Source of the DNA: JAYZBC01 sp036339375
GTDB taxonomy: Bacteria; Pseudomonadota; Alphaproteobacteria; MPNO01; UBA2964
Reading direction: 5' to 3'
Length of the DNA stretch: 64,000 bases
Assembly (NCBI GenBank): GCA_036339375.1
Contig: JAYZBC010000051.1
Span: forward strand, 15,552-79,551
The notes under the pieces are model-generated. The model saw nothing but the letters and a program-made list of their open reading frames with translations, was not told the origin of the DNA and searched no databases. Shown here piece after piece: positions 1 through 7,570 of the stretch (its first letter is position 1; each line of letters starts with the position of its first letter). The translations under genes and the position numbers were made by a program.

Positions 1-222
1 GTAGGTTTTTCTATTCATTATGTAGCGCCACATGTCCGTGAAACAAGGTTTGAAGATGCAACGGCTTTACTGGTGCGGGGCAAAGATGATTTTGGTTTTT
101 GGAATAAGGATCCATTACCTAAAAAAGACTTAGATCCCATCTGCATCCAAGCCATGGAGGATACAAGAAAAAAATTCATGTCCATTACCGAAAAGAAAAT
201 TGAAGCAGGCGGTAGGAGCTAA
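1..222 (+). CDS. Phytanoyl-CoA dioxygenase (PhyH) family protein, C-terminal part
   Basis: Only the last 73 codons are present, open from base 1 to a TAA at 220-222. The fragment contains Y-V-A-P-H-V-R followed by A-L-L-V-R-G-K-D-D and a short acidic/basic tail. From memory this resembles the C-terminus of PhyH-type Fe(II)/2-oxoglutarate oxygenases, where a 'P-P-H-V-R' strand and an 'LLVRG' segment follow the last metal-binding histidine. The metal site lies outside the window, so activity cannot be judged. It faces the class II aldolase convergently. Identification rests on a short stretch and is moderately confident. Confidence 0.6.
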   Translation, partial: VGFSIHYVAPHVRETRFEDATALLVRGKDDFGFWNKDPLPKKDLDPICIQAMEDTRKKFMSITEKKIEAGGRS

Positions 223-236
223 ACAAACTAAGGGTC

Positions 237-264
237 AAAAATATTATATCTTCCAATATTTTTT
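237..264. terminator. Weak A/T-rich hairpin between convergent genes
   Basis: A 9-bp perfect inverted repeat (AAAAATATT and AATATTTTT) around a 9-nt loop lies between the two convergent genes and is flanked by T or A runs on both strands. It could act as a bidirectional terminator. The stem has no G/C pairs, so it would be weak, and in AT-rich DNA it could arise by chance. Confidence 0.25.
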
Positions 265-414
265 AGTCTTTTCTACCCCTAAACATGAACTCTCATGGGT
301 ATTTTTATGGTTTTAATAATGGAAAAGAAGAAGGTTTTTCCTTCTCATCCAATCCTGGAAATGTTTTAAATTAGAAGTTTAAATTCCTTTACCGAACCTT
401 GAAAATGACGGTGT

Positions 415-1197
415 TTAGGTTCGATAGGATGAATCCAATTTATCCATTTTGCGCATTAACGCTGGCCAAGCGGGATGCCCGTTGGACATATTATTTGGAC
501 GCCAGCTTTGTTCTGCTGACTTTTGCAAAACCTCTTCAGAAGGAATTTCGAGTTCAGCGCCACCAGCCATAGCTGCCAATTGAGCACGACAAGCTTTTTC
601 TAAATTATACATCAAATAGAAGGCTTCACCCAAATTTCGACCCAATGTAAGAAGGCCATGATTGCGGAGAATCATGGCGTAATGTTCGCCGAGGTCATTC
701 ACTATCCGCTCACGTTCATCAATATCTAGTGTTACCCCTTCGTAGTCGTGATAAGCGATGCGGTCATAAAATCGGATGGCACTCATATTTAAGGGGAGAA
801 GGCCCTTTTTTTGCGAAGAAACTGCCATTCCTGCTTCAGTATGTGTATGCATGGCACAAGTAATATCTTTTCTTGCACCGTGAATGGCACTATGGATTAC
901 AAACCCGGCCTGATTGATTGAAAAATCAGTTTCTAAAATCTTATTGCCATCCAAATCAATTTTCACCAGGCTTGATGCCGTAACTTCATCAAACAAAAGC
1001 CCGTAAGGATTCAGAAGAAAGTGTTCTTGATCTCCAGGAACACGGAGCGAAATATGATTAGCAATTACGTGTGTCCAACCGAAGTGAGCAACAAGCCTGT
1101 AAGCACAGGCCAGATTAACCCGCGCTTCCCATTCTTCATCACATACCTTATCCTTAAGTGTAGGAATATTATTTACTTGTGTTCCATCCGGTGCCAC
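415..1197 (-). CDS. Class II aldolase/adducin family protein
   Basis: A 260-residue protein of the class II (zinc-dependent) aldolase/adducin fold, the family of fuculose-phosphate aldolase, ribulose-phosphate epimerase and several hydroxy-acid decarboxylases. The zinc ligands are visible as H117-T-H119 and H180 (in R-N-H-G-L-L), and the family stretch L-F-D-E-V-T-A-S-S-L is at about 68-77. The start is GTG at 1197, preceded by GGGGAGG at good spacing; there is no nearby ATG alternative. It stands alone on the minus strand, divergent from the VOC/SDR operon, and shares a roughly 270-bp promoter region with it. Many such genes in catabolic clusters act on non-sugar carbonyl compounds. The exact substrate is unknown. 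Confidence 0.85.
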   Translation of the reverse strand: MAPDGTQVNNIPTLKDKVCDEEWEARVNLACAYRLVAHFGWTHVIANHISLRVPGDQEHFLLNPYGLLFDEVTASSLVKIDLDGNKILETDFSINQAGFVIHSAIHGARKDITCAMHTHTEAGMAVSSQKKGLLPLNMSAIRFYDRIAYHDYEGVTLDIDERERIVNDLGEHYAMILRNHGLLTLGRNLGEAFYLMYNLEKACRAQLAAMAGGAELEIPSEEVLQKSAEQSWRPNNMSNGHPAWPALMRKMDKLDSSYRT

Positions 1198-1471
1198 GAA
1201 GACCTCCCCACCTGGAAATGAAAATCCGTAAAATAAAGTTTAAGCCGGGAACAAGCGTTTAACAAATAAATTAAAAAATAATTATACTAATCTCTTTTTC
1301 AGTTATTTAATTTTAGCTGTTCTATCCAAAACTCTTAAAACCTTCAACAAATGTTAATGGTTACCCAATTTCTCAAAGTTTTGTACTTTCAACCATTTTC
1401 ATCCGAAAAAAACGATGTTTAACTGCACAATACCCGAACGATTTTCTACAAATTAGGGGAGACTAGAACCA

Positions 1472-1840
1472 ATGTTTAAACGCATTGACCATATCGCTCT
1501 TGATGTTGCTGATATTGATAAATCTATTGCCTTTTACGAGAAACATTTTTCTTGCAAATTATATTATGAACACCTTTCTAGTGGGGGATTTAGGATTGCG
1601 TACCTGCGATCAGGGGATACTGTATTGGAGCTTGTACACCGTGATGCTGGTGGCATGAACGGGTTTCATTTCTGTTTTGAAACAGACAATTTTGAGGGTG
1701 AAGTAATCAGGCTTAAGAAAGCTGGTATTGAATGTTTAACAGAACCTCACGATACAGACGCGCGCGAAAAACGCGAAAAAGGTTGGCGCCGCGTCGTTTT
1801 CAAAGGCCTAGACGGTGAATTAATTGAATTTAGGGGTTAA
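1472..1840 (+). CDS. VOC/glyoxalase-superfamily protein
   Basis: A 122-residue single-module vicinal-oxygen-chelate protein. The two beta-alpha-beta-beta-beta repeats are clear: I-D-H-I-A-L-D-V near the N-terminus, T-V-L-E-L-V in the middle, G-F-H-F-C-F at about 65, and G-E-L-I-E-F at the end. H8, the E of L-E-L, the H of F-H-F and the E of L-I-E-F occupy the usual metal-ligand positions, so it probably binds a divalent metal as a homodimer. Lactoylglutathione lyase and methylmalonyl-CoA epimerase are the closest familiar types. It opens a five-gene operon with three SDRs and a nitronate monooxygenase. AGGGGAGA precedes the ATG. Confidence 0.8.
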   Translation: MFKRIDHIALDVADIDKSIAFYEKHFSCKLYYEHLSSGGFRIAYLRSGDTVLELVHRDAGGMNGFHFCFETDNFEGEVIRLKKAGIECLTEPHDTDAREKREKGWRRVVFKGLDGELIEFRG

Positions 1841-1881
1841 CACGAAAAAGTTTGCATACATTGACCTCGGGGGATTAAGAA

Positions 1882-2640
1882 ATGGGACCATTAAATGAAA
1901 AAGTTGCTTTCATTACTGCAGCGGGAGGTGGAATTGCGAGCGCAATTGCACGAAGATTTGCCGCGGAAGGTTGCACGGTAATTTGCGTGGATATTGAACA
2001 AAAGACCGTAAGTAAAACAGTTGCTGATATTGTGGAGGTTGGAGGCAAAGCTGTTGCAAAAATTTGCAACGTAGCAATTCAAGAGGAAGTAAAAAAAACG
2101 TTAGATGGTGCGGCTTCAGAATTTGGTAGGTTGGATATTGTAGTCAATGCAGCTGCCACTTCCGAGCCCCTCCATACTGTAGAAAATATGCCGCTTGATG
2201 TCTGGAAAAATGTTTTAGACGTCAATCTGACCGGGATGTTTTTGGTGGCTAAACATGCAATCCCTCATATGAAAATTACGGGAGGGGGACGATTTATTAA
2301 TATTTCTTCGACCTTCGGGCATATCGCCTGGCCACAACGCCCTGCTTATATGGCCACCAAGGGCGCCGTTCGACAGTTAACGAAATCTATAGCTCTTGAT
2401 TTTGCGAGTGATAATATACGCGCCAATAGTATCCTTCCTGGTGCTATTGAAACCAATAGGCTTTTGGAAAGAACACCAACAATGGAGCAAGTAAGAGAGA
2501 GAATGGTCCCCAAACACCCCATTGGCCGTTTGGGGCAACCAGAAGATATTGCCAATGCCGCGTTTTTTTTGGCAAGCGAACAATCAAGCTTTATGACCGG
2601 CTCCGATTTATTTGTGGATGGTGGATTTACAATGGTTTAA
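1882..2640 (+). CDS. Short-chain dehydrogenase/reductase, tandem copy 1
   Basis: A 252-residue classical-size SDR, the first of three adjacent paralogues of identical length. The catalytic residues are present: N115, S143, Y156 and K160 (Y-M-A-T-K). D37 after the second strand suggests NAD(H). The cofactor loop reads T12-A-A-G-G-G-I-A rather than T-G-x-x-x-G-x-G, so the first and third glycines are alanines. The C-terminus G-S-D-L-F-V-D-G-G-F is typical of FabG-like enzymes. It lies 41 nt after the VOC gene and 21 nt before copy 2, so it is in the same transcript. It is the most divergent of the three. Substrate unknown. Confidence 0.88.
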   Translation: MGPLNEKVAFITAAGGGIASAIARRFAAEGCTVICVDIEQKTVSKTVADIVEVGGKAVAKICNVAIQEEVKKTLDGAASEFGRLDIVVNAAATSEPLHTVENMPLDVWKNVLDVNLTGMFLVAKHAIPHMKITGGGRFINISSTFGHIAWPQRPAYMATKGAVRQLTKSIALDFASDNIRANSILPGAIETNRLLERTPTMEQVRERMVPKHPIGRLGQPEDIANAAFFLASEQSSFMTGSDLFVDGGFTMV

Positions 2641-2661
2641 AAAACAAGATTTGGAGAAAAA

Positions 2662-3420
2662 ATGGGACAACTCGATGGAAAAGTAGCCTTTATTACAGCC
2701 GCTGGAGGAGCTATCGCCGGAGCTACCGCTAGGTTATTTTCAAAAGAAGGAGCCGCCGTGTGTTGCATAGACATTTTAGAAAGAAATGTCAAAGAAACTG
2801 CTAACGATATCAATGAAGGTGGAGGAAATTCGATAGCGCTTGTCTGTGATGTCACTGATGACAAAGCTGTTGCAGACGCAGTAGAGAAAACCGTTAAAGA
2901 GTTTGGAAAACTTGATGTGTGTTTTAATGCTGCAGCCTATTCGGAAAAGAGACACAGGTTAGCCGAAATGCCTCTCGAAATGTGGAAAAATGTTATCGAC
3001 GTTAATTTAACGGGCATGTTCATAGTAGCACGCAACGTGATACCAAAAATGCAATCAACTGGTGGAGGATCAATTATCAACGTGTCTTCCATTTACGGAC
3101 TCGTGGGTGCCAAAGAACGTCCCGCGTATTGCGCTGCAAAAGGGGGAGTCCGGATGCTCTCTAAGTCGATTGCCGTCGATTACGCTGCCGATAACATCCG
3201 TGCAAATTCCATCATGCCTGGGCCGATAGAAACGCCAAGACTTCTCGCACGAAATCCTTCCATTGAAGCAGTAATTGAACGGCACGGCCCTCGCCTTCAC
3301 CAAAAAAGACTCGGTAAACCAGAAGAGATTGCTCAAACCGCCTTATTTCTTGCTAGCGATGAGTCAAGCTTTACATCCGGTGCAGATATGGTTGTTGATG
3401 CCGCATATACGGCATTCTGA
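2662..3420 (+). CDS. Short-chain dehydrogenase/reductase, tandem copy 2
   Basis: A 252-residue SDR with S143, Y156 and K160 (Y-C-A-A-K) and D37 favouring NAD(H). The nucleotide loop is T12-A-A-G-G-A-I-A, with alanine at all three usual glycine positions of T-G-x-x-x-G-x-G. It is closest to copy 3, sharing the loop, the A-T-A-R-L-F helix, the V-S-S-I-Y-G strand and P-G-P-I-E-T-P-R-L-L. The C-terminus ends V-V-D-A-A-Y-T-A-F instead of the common V-D-G-G. AAAACAAGATTTGGAG supplies a ribosome site. Tandem duplication followed by substrate or stereochemical specialisation is the simplest reading. Confidence 0.88.
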   Translation: MGQLDGKVAFITAAGGAIAGATARLFSKEGAAVCCIDILERNVKETANDINEGGGNSIALVCDVTDDKAVADAVEKTVKEFGKLDVCFNAAAYSEKRHRLAEMPLEMWKNVIDVNLTGMFIVARNVIPKMQSTGGGSIINVSSIYGLVGAKERPAYCAAKGGVRMLSKSIAVDYAADNIRANSIMPGPIETPRLLARNPSIEAVIERHGPRLHQKRLGKPEEIAQTALFLASDESSFTSGADMVVDAAYTAF

Positions 3421-3433
3421 TAGGGAGAATTAA

Positions 3434-4192
3434 ATGGGCCGATTAAATAAAAAGGTTGCGTTTGTAACGGCATCTGGTGGTGCAATTGCGGGAGCAACTG
3501 CGCGTTTGTTTGGATTAGAGGGTGCCGCTGTTGCTTGCGTGGACATAGCAGAGGAAAATGTAAAAAAAACTGCCGAAGATATTGAAAACAATGGTGGAAA
3601 GGCCATTTCCATTAAATGTGACGTTACGAATGAAGAAGCAGTCCAGAATGCCTTAAAAAAAACTGTCTCTGTCTTTGGAAAATTGGATGTGGTGTTTAAT
3701 GCCGCAGCTTATCCCGACCCGCTACTACCTGCCCATGAATTAGATGTTGAGGTTTGGCGCAAAACTTTTGATGTCAATGTCACAGGAATGTTTATTGTGA
3801 CCAAATATGCTATCCCGTTTATGAAAGCTGCGGGTGGTGGTTCGTTTATCAATGTTTCATCAATTTATGGTGCACGTTCGGCTCGAAAACGCCCCGCTTA
3901 TTGTTCTTCTAAAGGCGCTGTCCGTATGCTTTCGAAGTCAGTAGCAGTAGACTACGCGTTAGATAATATTCGCGCTAATTCTATCTTACCGGGTCCGATA
4001 GAAACCCCGCGCCTTTTAATTGCCAATTCTAATATGCAAGATGTCATTGAACGTCATCGACCGCATCTCCCTGCAGCACGCCTCGGACAACCTGAAGAAA
4101 TAGCGAAAACGGCACTATTTTTAGCAAGCGATGCCTCAAGTTTTATGTCAGGGAACGATTGTTTTGTAGATGGAGCTTATAACGCCATTTAA
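3434..4192 (+). CDS. Short-chain dehydrogenase/reductase, tandem copy 3
   Basis: The third 252-residue SDR, beginning 13 nt after copy 2. S143, Y156 and K160 (Y-C-S-S-K) and D37 are conserved, and the cofactor loop is T12-A-S-G-G-A-I-A, again without the classical glycines. AGGGAG precedes the ATG. It shares long blocks with copy 2, notably I-Y-G-A/L, R-P-A-Y-C and R-M-L-S-K-S, which indicates a recent duplication relative to copy 1. It ends V-D-G-A-Y-N-A-I. A function as an NAD-dependent alcohol or ketone oxidoreductase is expected from the family. The three copies could act on successive intermediates or different stereoisomers. Confidence 0.88.
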   Translation: MGRLNKKVAFVTASGGAIAGATARLFGLEGAAVACVDIAEENVKKTAEDIENNGGKAISIKCDVTNEEAVQNALKKTVSVFGKLDVVFNAAAYPDPLLPAHELDVEVWRKTFDVNVTGMFIVTKYAIPFMKAAGGGSFINVSSIYGARSARKRPAYCSSKGAVRMLSKSVAVDYALDNIRANSILPGPIETPRLLIANSNMQDVIERHRPHLPAARLGQPEEIAKTALFLASDASSFMSGNDCFVDGAYNAI

Positions 4193-4217
4193 AAAAATGG
4201 ATAACAAGGAAAGATAA

Positions 4218-5192
4218 ATGATCCAAACGCCAATTTGCGAATTACTTGACATTGAACATCCCATCGCAATTGGCGGTATGGGTTCAGTTTTTTCACCCGA
4301 TTTGGTTGCATCCGTCTCTAATGCTGGCGGTTTAGGAGCTTTAGGTTGTCACAATCTTAGTACAACACAAATAAATGATGCAGTCACAACCATCCGTACT
4401 CTTACCAAAAATGTTTTTGCCCTCAATTTTTTAATTTTCGACATAGTGGAAGAATGTTTTGAAACTGCCTTAGAGAAAAAACCCGCGATCATCGCCTTTG
4501 CATGGCCGTATGCGCATCAAAACATAGGATCCTACATAGACCGCGCCCATAACGCCGGGTGCAAAGTAACGTTTATGGTAAATGGAGTCCCGGAAGCTAT
4601 CAAAGCTGCCAAAGCTGGAGCTGACGTAATAATTGCACAAGGTACCGAGGGAGGTGGCCATGTTGGGTGGATAAGCACAATGTGTCTAGTCCCAATGGTC
4701 GTAGACGCGGTAGCACCCATCCCAGTCCTTGCCGCCGGTGGTTTCGCAGATGGACGTGGCTTGGCCGCAGCTCTTTCTCTGGGCGCAGACGGTGTCTTAA
4801 TGGGAACCAGATTTTTAGCTAGCGAAGAATCACCTCTCCATAAAAACTTTAAACAAGCTATTCTGGACACAGATGGACATAACACACTGCTTACCGAAAT
4901 TCCTGACCTCGCTGCAGGTAAAGTATGGCCGGGCGCAATGTCACGTGCATACCGAAACCAATTTATTGAACGATGGGCTGGCCGCGAATTTGAAATACGT
5001 CAAAAACGCGAAGAGATTTTTGAAACTGTAAAAGGGGCCCGGCTCGCCGGTAATATTGATGAAGCCCCACTCTCTATGGGGCAAGATTCCGGCTTAATTA
5101 ACGACATACCCAGTGCCAGCAAAATTGTAAAACGCGTAGCAGAGGAAGCAGAACAAATCATGGGGTCTGTATTACCCAGATTTTTAAAATGA
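4218..5192 (+). CDS. Nitronate monooxygenase / 2-nitropropane dioxygenase family protein
   Basis: A 324-residue FMN-dependent TIM-barrel enzyme. Diagnostic stretches are P-I-A-I-G-G-M-G near the N-terminus, S-N-A-G-G-L-G-A-L-G, I-I-A-Q-G-T-E-G-G-G-H-V-G (FMN/phosphate loop with the catalytic-region histidine) and P-V-L-A-A-G-G-F-A-D-G-R with G-A-D-G-V-L-M-G-T-R-F. The family oxidises nitronates, but many members are FabK-like or act on other carbonyls. It ends the VOC-SDR-SDR-SDR operon, 25 nt after SDR copy 3, with AAGGAAAG before the ATG. The context suggests an oxidative or reductive catabolic step rather than nitro detoxification, which is inference. Confidence 0.85.
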   Translation: MIQTPICELLDIEHPIAIGGMGSVFSPDLVASVSNAGGLGALGCHNLSTTQINDAVTTIRTLTKNVFALNFLIFDIVEECFETALEKKPAIIAFAWPYAHQNIGSYIDRAHNAGCKVTFMVNGVPEAIKAAKAGADVIIAQGTEGGGHVGWISTMCLVPMVVDAVAPIPVLAAGGFADGRGLAAALSLGADGVLMGTRFLASEESPLHKNFKQAILDTDGHNTLLTEIPDLAAGKVWPGAMSRAYRNQFIERWAGREFEIRQKREEIFETVKGARLAGNIDEAPLSMGQDSGLINDIPSASKIVKRVAEEAEQIMGSVLPRFLK

Positions 5193-5249
5193 AGGATAAA
5201 CCAAGTTGGGCAGTTTGCGACTTAGTGATTGTTAACGTTGAAACAAAAT

Positions 5250-6223
5250 TTAACCGTCAAGTGGGTCGGCTGTTCCACCAACCAATTGAGGCCAGTCTCC
5301 TTCAGCTACTGGAATGCCAGTTTCATCTCGACGTACCATCCATGGCCTTGAAGCATTCTCCGGAATAGTATTGTGATTTAGCGTCTTCCAGTTGGAGCTT
5401 ATAAAATCGGGTTCGACCCCTGTCTCCGCCAAACCCCCAGCTGGATCCCAAAAATACCAGAACCAGCCTGATCCAAAGTAATGTCGGCCTGGACCGAGCT
5501 GACTTTTCCACCCCTTTTTCTTCATATTGGTTACACAACGTAGAACCTCATCGAAGTCCTGCACTTCAATATACCATGTGTTGAAAACCAAAATTGTTGT
5601 CTCTGTTTTCGAGAAATAAATTGTGATGGTCATTAGATGCTCCGCACCGCATAAAAATTTTGACCCTTTTATGGACTCTGTCAGCCTAAAACCGCGCCTT
5701 TCCAAATCGAAATTTGCGTATTTTTGCGTATTACCTGGAGCCCAATAAACAACGTGAAACATGCGCTGTTGAATTACTTTTTTTCGTGCAAAAACGTCAG
5801 CCCTTTTATTCACTCTGGAGCCATTTCCAACGGTATTAGAGTTTGGGAACACTAATGGTTTAATTTCTCGAGAGGTTATTCCGAACCCGATACGATAACC
5901 AAGATCATCAAAACTATGTAAACCACCCTCAACATCAACAGTCACTTCCCTATCTTTGGAAAGTTCTGTGCCAATTAATTCCAGGGTATCCCTATCTTGC
6001 ACGCCTCAAATTACTTCACGTGCAGTTGGGCCAATAACAGAAGCTGGTGGAAGAGTTGTATCACTGGATCCAAAAATTGGGCTGTTGTATTATCGGGGAG
6101 TTTAAATTTGGCGCCTGAATTTCCTTTTTCAACTAACTCAAGGCCCCAGTCTTCTTGAAATCTGATCGCCTTTTTTATGTCATCGGCACCATAAATTACC
6201 GATTCTTAACCGATAATATTCAT
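5250..6223 (-). pseudogene. Broken two-module VOC (extradiol dioxygenase-like) gene
   Basis: The 3' part (6002 to 5250) is open and encodes a second VOC module with F-H-V-V-Y-W-A-P, F-D-E-V-L and W-Y-F-W-D-P-A-G-G. The first module continues upstream but carries three lesions. After ATG at 6223, codon 6 is TAA (6208-6206). The frame is then good (E-S-V-I-Y-G-A-D-D-I, W-G-L-E-L-V-E-K-G, F-K-L-P-D-N-T-T) until a one-base frameshift near 6075-6085. In the new frame L-P-P-A-S-V-I-G-P-T-A-R-E-V-I meets TGA at 6008-6006, where tryptophan would be expected, before G-V-Q-D. AAAGGGG precedes the original ATG, 12 nt after the enolase-superfamily gene. It is therefore a decayed dioxygenase-like gene, unless these are assembly errors. 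Confidence 0.8.
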
Positions 6224-6235
6224 TTTTTATCCCCT

Positions 6236-7393
6236 TTAGGTGTTGCGGTACTTTTTGACTTTTTCTTCATCCACCTCGATACCAAATCCTGGACCCTCAG
6301 GTACAACAATGCATCCGTCTACCATTTGAAAGGCCTCTGAAATCAAATCATCATTATAATAAATTCCGCCCACCTTCTCATTTTGTACTTCAGCCGGTGT
6401 TGATACCGGCACAACACATGACAATGTTACCGGTATCGCTGCAGCCGCTAAATGTATGTTGGCAAGATTTCCAACACCTGTTTCGACGGAACCGTTAACA
6501 TTGCATAAGAATTTAGCTGCACGCGCAGTAGCTGCCACCTCCATGGCCCCATAAAGTCCCCCCGGTTTGGTTGTATAAATAGAAACAATGTCAGCAGCTC
6601 GTCTTTCAAAAATTTCCAAAACATCTCTCGGTAACCAGGCACTTTCATCGGCCATAACAGGTGTTTCTAAATTTTGAGTAACCTCAGCCATTCTATCTAT
6701 GCCCTCTACAGGTTGCTCAGCATATTTCAAACCAAAAGGCTCCATTTTTCTAAGGATCTGAATTGCGTCTCGGGGAGTTGGGTATCCGCAATTTGCGTCA
6801 ACACAAAGATCAATGCCCTCACCTACCGCCCTCCTAATTTGGCTAACGATCTCAATATCACGCTTTGGGTCAACTCCTACTTTGATCTTAATGGTATGAA
6901 AACCTTCCCCGACAACCTTTTTGCATTCCTCTACCGCGTCCTGAATATCCAAAAGTCCTATTGAATGGGTAACAGGCACACGGTCCCTCACCTTACCACC
7001 CAACAGCTGCCAAACGGGCATGCCCAAAGTTCGCCCCGCCAAATCATAAGCGGCTATATCAAGTGCGGCTTTTGCATAAGGATAACCTTTTACGGCAGCA
7101 TCCATACGCTGATGCAAGTCGGCAATATTTCCGACCTCACAACCCTTTACCGCTGGTGCCAAGTAATTCTCCACAACAAACTTGGTTGTACCCGGGGATT
7201 CACCAAAATAACGGCCATAATCTCCACCCCAGTCTTTCAGGGCTGGAGCCTCTCCCCACCCCACGGCGTGGGTATCACTTTCCATACGGGCCAGTATGTA
7301 GCCACCGATTGATTCGGTTAAGCCTGTCCATTTGTGTTCGCGCCTTGTCGGCAAATTTACGTGAATTACCTCAATTTGTTTTATAGACGGCAT
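6236..7393 (-). CDS. Mandelate racemase/muconate lactonizing enzyme family protein
   Basis: A 385-residue member of the enolase superfamily, muconate-cycloisomerase-like subgroup. It abstracts an alpha proton of a carboxylate stabilised by Mg. Catalytic residues are visible: K169-I-K171 on the second barrel strand, metal ligands D199, E226 and D249, and K276 (T-T-K-P-G-G) on the sixth strand. The N-terminal capping domain covers about residues 1-130. It starts at ATG 7393 and is followed after 12 nt by the broken VOC gene in the same direction. Possible reactions include cycloisomerisation, dehydration or racemisation of a carboxylic acid. Sequence alone does not decide between them. Confidence 0.88.
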   Translation of the reverse strand: MPSIKQIEVIHVNLPTRREHKWTGLTESIGGYILARMESDTHAVGWGEAPALKDWGGDYGRYFGESPGTTKFVVENYLAPAVKGCEVGNIADLHQRMDAAVKGYPYAKAALDIAAYDLAGRTLGMPVWQLLGGKVRDRVPVTHSIGLLDIQDAVEECKKVVGEGFHTIKIKVGVDPKRDIEIVSQIRRAVGEGIDLCVDANCGYPTPRDAIQILRKMEPFGLKYAEQPVEGIDRMAEVTQNLETPVMADESAWLPRDVLEIFERRAADIVSIYTTKPGGLYGAMEVAATARAAKFLCNVNGSVETGVGNLANIHLAAAAIPVTLSCVVPVSTPAEVQNEKVGGIYYNDDLISEAFQMVDGCIVVPEGPGFGIEVDEEKVKKYRNT

Positions 7394-7471
7394 AAAATAT
7401 CCTATTTATTGGTATAAATTTGGCTCATTATCACTAAAAACACCCAAAATAGAACTAACCCTAAAACCCAT

Positions 7472-7493
7472 TTCAATTATAATTCGAATTGAA
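7472..7493. promoter_or_regulatory. Palindrome in the divergent promoter region
   Basis: TTCAAT and ATTGAA lie 10 nt apart around a perfect AATTCGAATT core, between the divergent enolase-superfamily and UbiD genes. The position and dyad symmetry fit a regulator operator. The sequence is very AT-rich and no regulator gene is in the window, so this is tentative. Confidence 0.25.
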
Positions 7494-7570
7494 TTTGAAT
7501 TTTTCGCATTTAAATTCTAATGTGCAAAACATTTTTTACTAATCTTATAGAAAAGCAAGGAGAACTTTTA

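Noticed and set aside
6006..6008. In-frame TGA in the VOC gene as another selenocysteine codon
   Set aside because: The same gene also has a TAA and a frameshift, the expected residue is tryptophan rather than cysteine, and no hairpin is evident.
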